Program-made: the position numbers and the translations under genes | Assembly (NCBI RefSeq): GCF_000974425.1 | Contig: NZ_CP010429.1 | Coordinates: forward strand, 1,984,001 to 2,048,000 | Source of the DNA: Spirosoma radiotolerans | GTDB taxonomy: Bacteria; Bacteroidota; Bacteroidia; Cytophagales; Spirosomataceae | Length of the DNA: 64,000 bases | Direction of reading: 5' to 3' | In this document: positions 54,135 to 62,286 of the stretch, piece after piece | Layout of the letters: each line of letters opens with the position of its first letter | Numbering within the stretch: position 1 is the first letter of the stretch | The notes under the pieces: generated by a model | The model's input: only the letters and a program-made list of their open reading frames with translations | Told to the model about the DNA's origin: nothing | The model's database searches: none

Positions 54135-54368
54135 ATGAAAGCTTTCACTATCATTTTGTTCTTGTTCAGTTTATTCGGCTGTCACAAGAATCCGCTAGTG
54201 CCTCAAGAGGTTAAAGCCACCCTCACTGGCTATCTGGTTAGCCCCGATGACTGTAACAGCGGCCTGGTCATGTATATGCTGCAAAAAGGGGCGTTTTTAA
54301 AACGCCTTTATTTTAGCGAGATTACCAATAAATGTCACAAACGTGAGTCATTTGTACTATATTTGTGA
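54135..54368 (+). CDS. small lipoprotein
   Basis: 77 residues. Signal peptide MKAFTIILFLFSLFGC with lipid Cys16, so membrane-anchored. The mature part (VPQEVKATLTGYLVSPDDCN) starts like a small secreted domain but then reads KGAFLKRLYFSEITNKCHKR. The stop lies only 1 bp before the TetR start codon. A 17-bp palindrome (54291-54307, GGCGTTTTTAAAACGCC) sits inside the last part, so the true lipoprotein may have been truncated there. No family recognised. Confidence 0.4.
   Translation: MKAFTIILFLFSLFGCHKNPLVPQEVKATLTGYLVSPDDCNSGLVMYMLQKGAFLKRLYFSEITNKCHKRESFVLYL
54291..54307 (+). terminator. 17-bp palindrome with A/T flanks
   Basis: GGCGTTTTTAAAACGCC, preceded by AAAAAGG and followed by TTTATTTT. 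It looks like a short terminator stem although it lies within an open frame. Confidence 0.4.
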
Positions 54369-54371
54369 CAT
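54332..54371. promoter_or_regulatory. TetR operator and promoter of the TetR/hydrolase pair
   Basis: ATGTCACAAA (54332-54341) and TTTGTGACAT (54362-54371) are perfect inverted repeats, 20 nt apart. A -7 box TATATTTG (54358-54365) lies inside. The right arm includes the ATG at 54370, so the mRNA would be nearly leaderless and the repressor would sit on its own start. Confidence 0.65.
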
Positions 54372-54924
54372 GAAAGGGACGAAGGAAAAATTGATTGAAG
54401 CGGCAGTTGTTGCCCTCAACCGAGATGAATCGGCCACCATTGAACAGATCGCTGCCGTGGCCGGAGTGACCCGACGAACGGTACATCGCTATTTCAACGA
54501 CCGGAGTACATTGGTGCATGAATGTAAACAAACGATGCTCCGAGTTTGCAATCTCAAAATGACGGAGGCCTACCAAAGTAGTCAGCAACCCGCCCTTCAG
54601 CTTGAAAACATGTTCTATGCCGCTTTGGAAGTAGGAATTCAATATTCGTTTGTCAAAAAACTCTTCAAGCGCAATCAGTACACGGATCTGGTTGACAAAC
54701 ATGAACTGGCCTATGATGATGTGAAAGCCAACTGGTTTAAGTTAGTCGAGCGCCTTCAGCAACAGGGAGCCATTGATAAAAAGCTATCCATTCCCTGGAT
54801 CTACAATTTGTTTGGCGGTATGGTCGACATCGCTATCGACGCTCAGCAAGCAGGCGACGTGGCTCGCAACGACATTAAAACATTTTCGTGGACCTCATTC
54901 AAAGGAAGTATTGGCCTTCAATAA
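54370..54924 (+). CDS. TetR-family repressor
   Basis: 184 residues from the ATG at 54370. HTH region: KEKLIEAAVVALNRDESATI, EQIAAVAGVTRRTVHRYFND. The ligand-binding half is unassigned. The gene for an alpha/beta hydrolase follows 15 bp downstream, so the pair is an operon. The repressor probably senses a substrate or product of that hydrolase, with the palindrome at its start as the operator. Confidence 0.9.
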   Translation: MKGTKEKLIEAAVVALNRDESATIEQIAAVAGVTRRTVHRYFNDRSTLVHECKQTMLRVCNLKMTEAYQSSQQPALQLENMFYAALEVGIQYSFVKKLFKRNQYTDLVDKHELAYDDVKANWFKLVERLQQQGAIDKKLSIPWIYNLFGGMVDIAIDAQQAGDVARNDIKTFSWTSFKGSIGLQ

Positions 54925-54939
54925 CCAGCCATCCAACGT

Positions 54940-55830
54940 ATGCAATCAACCAACACAGCCGACAACTATGTCGATAACGAATTAGTCAAACAGCTTCCCG
55001 GTTTCACCAGCCACCACGTATTAGTCAATGACGTTCAACTGCACTATGTATCAGGTGGCCAGGGTAAGCCGCTAGTCCTCTTACCCGGCTGGCCGCAAAC
55101 CTGGTGGAGCTACCACAAAATCATGCCCTTGCTGGCGGAGAGCTATCAGGTCATTGTGGTTGAGCTGCGCGGTATGGGAAGCTCGGATAAACCAACGACG
55201 GGCTATTCGAAAAAAGGCATGGCTAGTGATGTGTCGGCTTTACTCGACCAATTGGGCCTTGAGCGGACTTACATCGCCGGTCATGACATTGGAGCTGCCG
55301 TCGCCTTCAGCTTTGCGGCTCATTTTCCGGAAAAGACTGAAAAGCTGATTGTATTGGATACCCCTCATCCTGACGAGAATCTGTATAAGCTTCCCATGCT
55401 TCCGATTGGAGCGGGCGTTCATCCGTGGTGGGTCGCATTTAACCAAGTCCAGCATTTGCCGGAACAGGTGTTGGAGGGCCGCTTCAATCTGGTACAGGAT
55501 TGGCTTTTTGACCAACTGCTGGAGGACAAAACGGCTATAAACTCGTTTGACCGGCAAGTGTATGCCCAGGCATATAACAGTCAGGACGCTATCCGTGCTT
55601 CCAATGGCTGGTATCAAACCTTTCCGGAAGACATTGCCGATATTAAAGACAAGCGTATTGAGGCACCCACCATTGGCATAGCTGGTCCAGCTGGCTATCA
55701 GCTGCTTTCTTATGTGCTACCTTCTTACATTGATCAGTTGGAATTAAAGGAAGTAGTAGGATCAGGCCATTTTGTGCAGGAAGAGAAGCCCCTTGAAACG
55801 AGTCGTTTCATCCGCGATTTTTTGGGCTAG
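54940..55830 (+). CDS. alpha/beta hydrolase, epoxide-hydrolase-like
   Basis: 296 residues. Oxyanion motif LLPGWPQTWWSYHK (H-G-x-P equivalent with Gly-Trp-Pro), nucleophile Asp116 in AGHDIGAAVAFSFA (an Asp instead of Ser, as in epoxide hydrolases and dehalogenases) and the catalytic His in GSGHFVQEEKP. The cap domain between about 150 and 220 has the aromatic segment ASNGWYQTF. Cytoplasmic. It would open epoxides or dehalogenate substrates in a detoxification step controlled by the adjacent TetR. Confidence 0.85.
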   Translation: MQSTNTADNYVDNELVKQLPGFTSHHVLVNDVQLHYVSGGQGKPLVLLPGWPQTWWSYHKIMPLLAESYQVIVVELRGMGSSDKPTTGYSKKGMASDVSALLDQLGLERTYIAGHDIGAAVAFSFAAHFPEKTEKLIVLDTPHPDENLYKLPMLPIGAGVHPWWVAFNQVQHLPEQVLEGRFNLVQDWLFDQLLEDKTAINSFDRQVYAQAYNSQDAIRASNGWYQTFPEDIADIKDKRIEAPTIGIAGPAGYQLLSYVLPSYIDQLELKEVVGSGHFVQEEKPLETSRFIRDFLG

Positions 55831-55871
55831 CCAAGTCATTAAACAATCGATAACTAGCTTGTTGGGATGTG

Positions 55872-55906
55872 CGTATTGGTTAGCAAGAAAATTACTAACC
55901 AATACG
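55872..55906 (+). terminator. terminator hairpin after the hydrolase
   Basis: CGTATTGGTTAG and CTAACCAATACG form a 12-bp stem with an 11-nt A-rich loop, 42 bp after the stop. Confidence 0.7.
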
Positions 55907-55907
55907 A

Positions 55908-56368
55908 TCGTTGATTTTTGTTCTTAGTTCAGTTTCATACCCCCTTTAGGAGACGGCGTGGATTTACTTGTCTGTAAATAGGGCGTTTCATGGATCATGT
56001 ATACGTTTGTAAGTCATCAAAAAACTACTCCAAATTAATGGCTTTGATGCTTGAACGATACTATTTGTCCTTATTCACTCCATACACTCTTCACGGAATT
56101 ATCAGAGTATCGATCCGGTTCCTGATTACCCAGGGCGATGGGTCAATCTGATCATCGTTCGAGAATAGAGCAATGGGTTGATCATTAGGAAGTAACGGCC
56201 CCAACGCTTTAAAAATTACTCTGGTCGATTCGGCTATGGTAGCAAATGGAGCGATTTTAAGGTGCTAGTATTTTGCCTGCTCATTTCCGAAACCAACGCG
56301 TTGGTGATTGCCAATCCAGGCAGGCCAAATCGGATTATCAAGTGGGTTATCTTTAAAGGGTTCGTACA
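55908..56368. other. intergenic region
   Basis: No gene supported; the opposite-strand frame 56265-56459 overlaps the end of the next gene and has no domain. A weak GTCTC-element-like segment is near 55970 (GTCTGTAAATAGGGCGTTTC). Confidence 0.35.
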
Positions 56369-56941
56369 TTATGGCTGCCGGATTAATGGAATCTGCAAAT
56401 TGGTGGGACGGTTCCCTTCGGTGTCGAAGCCACGTCCATCGACGTGCCGCGCCCCCCAAAATAGCATATTATTCAAGACGTATAGTAGATCGTATTCTTT
56501 AAAGATTTGCCCTTCCGCTAACCCAAATGGCGCAAACGCTTTTCCCTGAATACTTTGCGTACCGTTTACCTCCCAGGTATTGAAATTAGTCCTGGCAAAC
56601 TGATTCAGTATACTCACAAAACCCGGATGCAATGGCGTTACTTCATACACTTCATCGGCGCTGAAATCGACCTTCTGCGCACCAGCGGCAATCGGATGCT
56701 CACCCTGCCACTGTATATGGCCTTTGATGAACAGTTTGGCTAAGGGCAGGTTCCCGTAGGCGTCGGCAAAATTTACAATCTCCAGCGTGAAGGTGTCGTC
56801 AGTCTGGTACGTAAATCGTCGGGATAAATAAAAGGGCTTGGCGCTTCCATCCTCGTTTCGCGAAAGACTTGGACGCACTTCAGGGGCAATACTTACCCAT
56901 TCACCGCCCGCTATCACTTCTTTGATTTGTTTGATTGTCAT
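56369..56941 (-). CDS. conserved uncharacterised protein of Bacteroidota
   Basis: 190 residues from the ATG at 56941 (MTIKQIKEVIAGGEWVSIAP); the longer frame starts 17 codons earlier. Soluble, beta-rich with repeated strand-turn-strand units (FYLSRRFTYQTDDTFTLEIV, KLFIKGHIQWQGEHPIAAGA, FKEYDLLYVLNNMLFWGARH) and an end at VDGRGFDTEGNRPTNLQIPL. I recall close relatives in Cytophagales but no named family. It faces away from the HxlR regulator at 57033 (92-bp gap), which would be its likely repressor. Confidence 0.65.
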   Translation of the reverse strand: MTIKQIKEVIAGGEWVSIAPEVRPSLSRNEDGSAKPFYLSRRFTYQTDDTFTLEIVNFADAYGNLPLAKLFIKGHIQWQGEHPIAAGAQKVDFSADEVYEVTPLHPGFVSILNQFARTNFNTWEVNGTQSIQGKAFAPFGLAEGQIFKEYDLLYVLNNMLFWGARHVDGRGFDTEGNRPTNLQIPLIRQP

Positions 56942-57032
56942 TGTTTCTGTAATTGAAGACACAAAGCTGTTATCTTCGTCTAAAAGAGGCAAGTAGGTTA
57001 CTTTATATTACTTAGTACATTTTTTTAGACTA

Positions 57033-57371
57033 ATGGCTAATTTGCGCAAAAACAAGGATTTCAATCCGCACAACTGCCCGGTTGCCCACTGCCTGAATCG
57101 AATCGGTGGTCAGTGGAAAGTACTGATCCTGTATGGCATCAGTAAAAACTGTAATCGGTTCAGTAAGCTGCAACGCGCTATTCCTGCCATCAGCAAACAG
57201 ATGCTCGTCAATCAACTCCGTGAGCTGGAAGAAGACAGCATTATCAAGCGGATTATCTATCCGGAAATACCACCCCGTGTTGAGTACAAACTAACTGATT
57301 ACGGCGAGTCGCTGATGCCCGTCATTTACGTCATGCAGGACTGGGGAATTCATGCGATGAAAAACAGATAG
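57033..57371 (+). CDS. HxlR-family winged-helix regulator
   Basis: 112 residues. The conserved Cys is in HNCPVAHCLNRIGGQWKVLI. Next come the helices RFSKLQRAIPAISKQMLVNQ, LRELEEDSIIKRIIYPEIPP and the wing VEYKLTDYG. It lies divergent from the 56369-56941 gene, the standard layout in which an HxlR protein represses its neighbour. It differs clearly in sequence from the HxlR at 8703, so they are not a recent duplication. Confidence 0.9.
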   Translation: MANLRKNKDFNPHNCPVAHCLNRIGGQWKVLILYGISKNCNRFSKLQRAIPAISKQMLVNQLRELEEDSIIKRIIYPEIPPRVEYKLTDYGESLMPVIYVMQDWGIHAMKNR

Positions 57372-57443
57372 TTTGATTATAAGGCTTGATTGGTTAATTT
57401 ACTTATATCGCTTTAACAGTGAAGCATAGGCTACTGACTAGGG

Positions 57444-57492
57444 TTGACAGATATTAAAACCTTTGTCTCACAAATCGCTCTTCCTTGAGACG
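57444..57492 (+). repeat. copy of the dispersed GTCTC-hairpin element
   Basis: TTGACAGATATTAAAACCTT, then TGTCTCACAAATCGCTC and TTCCTTGAGACG. GTCTC/GAGAC flanks pair. Confidence 0.65.
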
Positions 57493-57694
57493 ATAATACT
57501 ATCATTGGTCAACACCTTAAAGGGGCATTGTGTAATTCAAGCAGAGAAAGTATAACGGTACCCGAGACTTCGGCAGATAAGCACACCCCTCTTGTAACGA
57601 TCGGCTAAAAGTAGATCGGGCCAGTTAGAAACCGAACGCCTTAATCACATCTAGCCAGGAAGGGAGTTGCCTATTGTAAGCTACCTCCTGATTA

Positions 57695-57790
57695 TTATGC
57701 CTTTGCCTGCGTAGGCAAATGGCCAAAATGGTCCTGATAAACTTTGGTGAAGTAGGATGGCGAACTATACTCTGGGCCGGAGCCGGGCCG
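57695..57790 (-). pseudogene. AraC-family regulator, C-terminal relic
   Basis: The minus strand reads YSSPSYFTKVYQDHFGHLPT followed by QAKA and a stop at 57695. S-x-S-Y-F-x-K-x-Y-x-x-x-F-G is the end of the AraC HTH domain. Nothing before it is preserved. Confidence 0.65.
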
Positions 57791-58047
57791 CGCTGCGAAC
57801 GGGTCTGTTTCATCTGTCGTTTAACCGGCTGTCGATTCTGATGGGCCTGTTACTGATTGCACCGTTCACCCAACTGATCCTGTGGGTCTCAGCAGGGGCT
57901 ACTCCTGAACGACAGCTGGCCAACGCGCCTGTTTTGTTCAATGTGCTGAGCGTGCCGGCGGTTGCTGGGTTTGTTCCTTTCTTGGCCAAGCGGCTGGAAC
58001 ACGGGCTACCGGATCGGGCTGAGCCAGCGACTGCGATTACCGAGTAA
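57757..58047 (+). CDS. small two-helix membrane protein
   Basis: 96 residues with helices LSILMGLLLIAPFTQLILWV and a weaker one in LFNVLSVPAVAGFVPFL. The first 11 codons overlap the AraC relic on the other strand, so either the start is later (for example at MGLLL, 57841) or the gene was assembled by rearrangement. No family. A charged tail (KRLEHGLPDRAEPATAITE) suits a cytoplasmic end. Confidence 0.4.
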   Translation: MANYTLGRSRAALRTGLFHLSFNRLSILMGLLLIAPFTQLILWVSAGATPERQLANAPVLFNVLSVPAVAGFVPFLAKRLEHGLPDRAEPATAITE

Positions 58048-58139
58048 TGTAATTAGCTAAGTAGGTTAATTCAAAAATACAAACCCAACTGGCCCATTAG
58101 TCGGTTATCCTTTAGTACTGACTAAAACAAGCCTTTCCG

Positions 58140-59081
58140 ATGGGTTACATCTTTAAACCGCAGGAATCCATTGCGGAGAATATGAATCGAATTCTTGCCG
58201 AAGAAGTCACCGGGGCTCTGGTGGCGTTGGAAAAGCCAGGAGAAATTACGGGAGAGGGGATTCACAGTGTCCGCAAACGAATTAAAAAGATTAGAGCCCT
58301 CTTTCGATTAGTCCGCAGTGAACTAAAGGAAAAAGAGTTTAAACGGACCAATGCCTTTTATCGATCCCTTGGCCAGCAGCTATCCTCACTCAGGGATGCT
58401 ACCGTGATGATTAAAACGCTGGACAAACTTAGGGAGGCTAAGCCAACCAATGTGTCACCCAAGCTGTTCACTACGCTCCATGAAGCGCTGCTTGTTGAGC
58501 AAAAGCAAGCAGCCAACGCCTTTTTCAACGGCCCTACTCAGATTGGCCATCTGGCCAACGCGTTTCGAAACGCTTCTCCGCATGTGACAGGTTTTTCTAA
58601 ATGTTATAATGGCTTTCGAGTCATGGCCCCTAACCTCAAAAAAACATACCGCAGGGCTCGTCAAGCGTTGAAGGTTGTTAGGCATAAACCTAGTATTGAT
58701 CATTTTCATGAATTACGCAAAGAAGTAAAAACGATTTGGTATCATACCCGATTGTTGCAGCCGATCTGGCCTGATCTGGTAAAGGCCTATGAACACGAGT
58801 TTGATCGCTTGGGGGAACTGTTGGGAGATGATCATGATTTTGGCGTGTTGGCCCAAAAAATTGAGTCAGACCAGCTATTAGTCCCTAGGCGGCAAACCAA
58901 GGAAGCTATATTGCAGGGGCTACAGGCCCAGCGAACCCAATTGCAGACCCAAATCTATCCGTTGGCCAATCGGTTGTTAGCCGAAAAAGCGAACGAGTTT
59001 GTGAAACGGTTCCAACGGCACTGGAAGATTTGGCAGTCGGAAGCTCGATCCGAAACAATCAATCAACGTCAAACGGCTTAA
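58140..59081 (+). CDS. CHAD domain protein
   Basis: 313 residues, all helical. CHAD hallmarks: IHSVRKRIKKIRALFRLVR near residues 41-60 and HFHELRKEVKTIWYHTRLLQ near 188-207, the paired H-x-x-R-x-x-x-K basic helices that bind polyphosphate. It is followed after 10 bp by a CYTH-domain gene, the classic partner. Such pairs are linked to polyphosphate granules and triphosphate turnover. Cytoplasmic. Complete. Confidence 0.9.
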   Translation: MGYIFKPQESIAENMNRILAEEVTGALVALEKPGEITGEGIHSVRKRIKKIRALFRLVRSELKEKEFKRTNAFYRSLGQQLSSLRDATVMIKTLDKLREAKPTNVSPKLFTTLHEALLVEQKQAANAFFNGPTQIGHLANAFRNASPHVTGFSKCYNGFRVMAPNLKKTYRRARQALKVVRHKPSIDHFHELRKEVKTIWYHTRLLQPIWPDLVKAYEHEFDRLGELLGDDHDFGVLAQKIESDQLLVPRRQTKEAILQGLQAQRTQLQTQIYPLANRLLAEKANEFVKRFQRHWKIWQSEARSETINQRQTA

Positions 59082-59091
59082 CGAAAACAGA

Positions 59092-59571
59092 ATGAGCGTC
59101 GAAATCGAACGGAAATATCTGGTTAAAGGCGACGAGTGGAAAAAGTTGGGGGAGGGTCAACTGTACCGTCAAGGTTACCTGAGTCCTCATCCAGAACGCA
59201 CCGTTCGAATTCGAACGGTGAATGATCGGGGTTATCTAACCATCAAAGGCAAAACTGTGGGGGCCAGCCGATCGGAATATGAGTATCCCATTCCCTACGC
59301 CGATGCGCAGGCTATGCTCGATCAGCTGTGCGAGCGGCCCATCATTGAGAAGATGCGCTACCGGATTCCGTATGAAGGGCTGATTTGGGAAGTCGATGAA
59401 TTTCATGGAGAGAACCTGGGGCTGATCGTGGCCGAAGTTGAACTAAGCGATGAGCAGCAGCAGATCAATCTTCCGGATTGGGTAGACAAAGAAGTAACGG
59501 ATGAGCCCAGGTATTACAACGCCAACCTGCTGCGCCATCCGTTTTGCCGGTGGGAGGTATCTCACCGGTAA
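59092..59571 (+). CDS. CYTH-domain triphosphatase
   Basis: 159 residues. The E-x-E-x-K motif is E4-I-E6-R-K8 at the N-terminus. It is followed by TVRIRTVNDRGYLTIKGK (basic strands for the triphosphate) and EVDEFHGENLGLIVAEVELS, an acidic strand that binds the metal. CYTH enzymes hydrolyse inorganic triphosphate, thiamine triphosphate or cyclise ATP; short bacterial ones such as this are mostly inorganic triphosphatases. Co-transcribed with the CHAD gene, 10 bp apart. Confidence 0.9.
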   Translation: MSVEIERKYLVKGDEWKKLGEGQLYRQGYLSPHPERTVRIRTVNDRGYLTIKGKTVGASRSEYEYPIPYADAQAMLDQLCERPIIEKMRYRIPYEGLIWEVDEFHGENLGLIVAEVELSDEQQQINLPDWVDKEVTDEPRYYNANLLRHPFCRWEVSHR

Positions 59572-59872
59572 ACACTGGCCCCTATAGTTGAGTAGGCTGG
59601 TCTTGATTTAACACCCGGCAAACGATTTTCAAACAAAGTCCCTGTTTGTAATAAACTTCATTTGGAATTGCGTTCAAGCTACTCACTTCTTTTTTTGTTC
59701 CTACTTGAGACTATATACGCATGGCTTGTTTTTCTTTCAAGAAGAATGTTCTTATGCCTTAGAAGGGAGCGATCAACGAGATGGTTGATTCATAGCTAAT
59801 TAGCTTCAAGTTTCGCACTTTAACCAGCTCACAGGAGATTACATCGTAGGTTTCTTTATTTCCATCGGTATT
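59572..59872. other. intergenic region
   Basis: No gene or hairpin recognised. It probably contains the promoter of the TonB-C lipoprotein gene. Confidence 0.3.
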
Positions 59873-60307
59873 ATGAATCCTAATCATTTTGCTCAGTTTA
59901 TTTCTTCTGCTCGCTTCCTGCTGTTGCTCTTCGTTCCTTTTTTCAGCATGTGTAAAAAAGGGGTTGACCCTGAAAATTCAACGATTATCGGCCACGTTTA
60001 CACCACAGTAGATCAAGCTCCCACCTTCCCAGGAGGGCAAGCCGAGCTAAATAACTTTTTAATGAGGAATCTACGCTATCCCGCCGAAGCACAACGGGCC
60101 AAAATTAAAGGCAAAGTAATCGTTGGCTTCGTGGTTACGGATAGGGGTCGGATTGCCAATCCAGAGATTAGACAAAGTGTAGGCGGGGGTTGCGATGAAG
60201 AAGCAATTCGTATCGTGAAAGCTATGCCAAACTGGCTACCTGGCCAGCTAAATGGAAAACCCGTAAACGTGCAAACTAGCTTGCCGTTTTCATTCACTTT
60301 ATTATGA
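59873..60307 (+). CDS. TonB C-terminal-domain lipoprotein
   Basis: 144 residues. Signal peptide with Cys27 after VPFFSM (the lipobox FFSMC is imperfect). The rest is a single TonB C-terminal domain: FPGGQAELNNFLMRNLRYPA, EAQRAKIKGKVIVGFVVTDR, and CDEEAIRIVKAMPNWLPGQL, with the conserved G-x-x-V and W-x-P. There is no transmembrane anchor with a proline-rich spacer, so it is not a standard energy transducer. It may bind TonB boxes or peptidoglycan in the periplasm. Confidence 0.8.
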   Translation: MNPNHFAQFISSARFLLLLFVPFFSMCKKGVDPENSTIIGHVYTTVDQAPTFPGGQAELNNFLMRNLRYPAEAQRAKIKGKVIVGFVVTDRGRIANPEIRQSVGGGCDEEAIRIVKAMPNWLPGQLNGKPVNVQTSLPFSFTLL

Positions 60308-60344
60308 TATTCTGCTTGCCTGGCTCGTATGCTAAGGGTTAAGG

Positions 60345-60394
60345 TTGACAGTTGTTAAACATAACCGTCTCGCAAAATGCTCCAACTTGAGACG
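60345..60394 (+). repeat. copy of the dispersed GTCTC-hairpin element
   Basis: TTGACAGTTGTTAAACATAA, then CCGTCTCGCAAAATGCTCCA and ACTTGAGACG. Flanks GTCTC/GAGAC pair around the core. Confidence 0.7.
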
Positions 60395-60513
60395 ATGGCG
60401 TATTTATGAATATGTTTCTTAAACAGGGGCGTTTTAGTATTGATCCCACCAGAAGCAAGCAGGTAAAATCGTAGCTCAACCCGTTCTCGTTTTTGATACA
60501 CTCGTTCGTCCCA

Positions 60514-60774
60514 TCAATCAGAAGACTGACTACTCAGAAGCTGCTTCCATTGACCTTCCAGCTCCGTCAGAGGCTGACTAAAATCCTGCCCATCAAAGGC
60601 TTCTGGGGGCAGAAGAATTGCGCGCGGGCCATCCACTACCTGGATCGATAGCAACTCATCGCCCTCTTTTTTGATAGCGTTCAATACCATGAAGGCTAAT
60701 TCTAAAGACGGGCTACGAAAGGAGAAGCTACGCAGCTCCCCTTGAGTAGTAATACTTGTAAGATATACGAACAT
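60514..60774 (-). CDS. hypothetical protein, 86 residues
   Basis: Soluble. The middle has a strand-helix pattern (SLELAFMVLNAIKKEGDELL, SIQVVDGPRAILLPPEAFD). No domain recognised. It starts divergent from the gap before the sugar-isomerase gene. Length and composition are gene-like. Confidence 0.4.
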   Translation of the reverse strand: MFVYLTSITTQGELRSFSFRSPSLELAFMVLNAIKKEGDELLSIQVVDGPRAILLPPEAFDGQDFSQPLTELEGQWKQLLSSQSSD

Positions 60775-61185
60775 GTACGGCAGCTAATTCGCAAAAGCTG
60801 ACCGTCATGACCGTTCATTCAAAAAGCAGTTGGGAGAGCTAATAATCAAAGTTAATTATTAGTCAAGCTATTACAAAATTAAAACGAGGTGAATATTCCT
60901 TATGGTTCCTGTAGGTGGTTATGGTAGAACTACTTACGTAATTTTCTTGTGAACTTTTACAAAATGCCACCATTGGCGCCTTTAACCAACATCCTAAGCT
61001 TCTTTTTTATAGAAACACGTTATACCCTCCGGCATGAGATGAAGAAGCGTTCATGCATCTGTTCCAAAAGGGATATATGAAGAAACAGTCTGCCCTTATT
61101 TCTGAATCGCTCTATTTCTACTATACGTTTATCCTTTCAGTGCTTCGCGTTAACAGAAAGGCCAAATCCATAGGGGTGTTTAAGC
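60775..61185. other. intergenic region
   Basis: No gene supported; AT-rich in the first 150 bases. Confidence 0.35.
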
Positions 61186-62016
61186 TTATCGGCCCAGAAG
61201 TCTTGTCGCCCCCAAACTGGCTGTCAAACTAGGCCAAACGGTGGGGTGGAAGTGACCATCCTGCTCCACGATGGAATACCGTAAACCGGCTTGTTTGGCG
61301 TGGGCAAAAAGCCGTTTGTAGTCAATACTACCTTGCCCCACCTCTGTATTAGCCGTTCGATCCTGCTTATCCATATCCTTCACGTGCCAGATAGGAAAAC
61401 GACCTGGGTACTGCTGGATATACGTCAACGGATCCACATTCATCCGGGCAAACCAGTAGAGTTCCATCTCCATAATCATCAGTTTGGGATCAATCTGTTT
61501 GAGAAACAACTCATAGGGCACTACGCCCTCAAAGGTCTCGAAATCATACCCGTGATTGTGATAGCCGAACTGAACCCCGTGTTTTTGACATAACTCTCCT
61601 AACCGGGTATACTCCTCCACTGCCCGCTTAGTCGTTTCCAGATTCGTTAGCTCGTTATACGGAACGATCATATACTGGAGCCCCACGGCAGCGGCCTCGG
61701 TAATTGAGCGCTCCGCTGTTTTGCCCAGATTGAAATGAGAGGCAAACAGGGTCATTCCCAGGTCGCGGGCTATTTTGGTAAACTCGGCGGGTTTCAACCC
61801 AAAATAGATTCCTTTTTCACCCTGATAGGATTCAAGTTGTGTAAAGCCAATGGCAGCCAATTGCTTGAGGGTGCCCACCGGATCCTGGTTCATCCAGTCC
61901 CGAACGGTGTAGAGCTGAATGCCAATGGGGTAGTTGTCCTTTGATTGGCCAGAGTAAGCAGGTAGTGCGGTGGCTAGTGCTCCGATTGCCACCAGGAAGT
62001 CTCGACGTGAAAGCAT
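61186..62016 (-). CDS. Tat-exported sugar-phosphate-isomerase-like TIM-barrel protein
   Basis: 276 residues. Tat signal S3-R-R-D-F-L8, then a hydrophobic stretch through LPAYSGQ. The xylose-isomerase-like TIM barrel follows: PIGIQLYTVRDWMNQDPVGT, TQLESYQGEKGI, VQFGYHNHGYDF, LMIMEMELYWFARM, and FPIWHVKDM. His and Glu in these strands bind a metal. Periplasmic relatives in Bacteroidota act in uronate, inositol or keto-sugar breakdown. The end is short (LTASLGATRLLGR) compared with relatives that I recall, so the stop may be early, but no frameshift is certain. Substrate unknown. Confidence 0.82.
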   Translation of the reverse strand: MLSRRDFLVAIGALATALPAYSGQSKDNYPIGIQLYTVRDWMNQDPVGTLKQLAAIGFTQLESYQGEKGIYFGLKPAEFTKIARDLGMTLFASHFNLGKTAERSITEAAAVGLQYMIVPYNELTNLETTKRAVEEYTRLGELCQKHGVQFGYHNHGYDFETFEGVVPYELFLKQIDPKLMIMEMELYWFARMNVDPLTYIQQYPGRFPIWHVKDMDKQDRTANTEVGQGSIDYKRLFAHAKQAGLRYSIVEQDGHFHPTVWPSLTASLGATRLLGR

Positions 62017-62123
62017 GGGGTGAGGTACAGGAAAAGGGTGCTGACGGAGTAAAGCCAGTCAGGGCCTTATTCCTACCCGCAAGATAAACATAAACAGGTG
62101 TTGAGGGATGATTCTACCTGGCA

Positions 62124-62173
62124 TTGACAGTTATTAAAAATAATCGTCTCCCTATAAGCTCCTATTTAAGTCG
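62124..62173 (+). repeat. copy of the dispersed GTCTC-hairpin element
   Basis: TTGACAGTTATTAAAAATAA, then TCGTCTCCCTATAAGCTCC and TATTTAAGTCG. The GAGACG arm has decayed. Confidence 0.55.
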
Positions 62174-62286
62174 AAGCTATGTGATGATGGCTTGGTGCAT
62201 CACTAAATAGACCCAATCAGCTAGTCACCGACTACCTCTGGGCGCTACTAGACTTAACATACCCAACCCGATTAAAACTTCTGCCC

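Noticed and set aside
56265..56459. Possible frameshifted C-terminus of the 56369-56941 gene
   Set aside because: The upstream frame already ends in a natural-looking tail (RPTNLQIPLIRQP), so no extension is needed.
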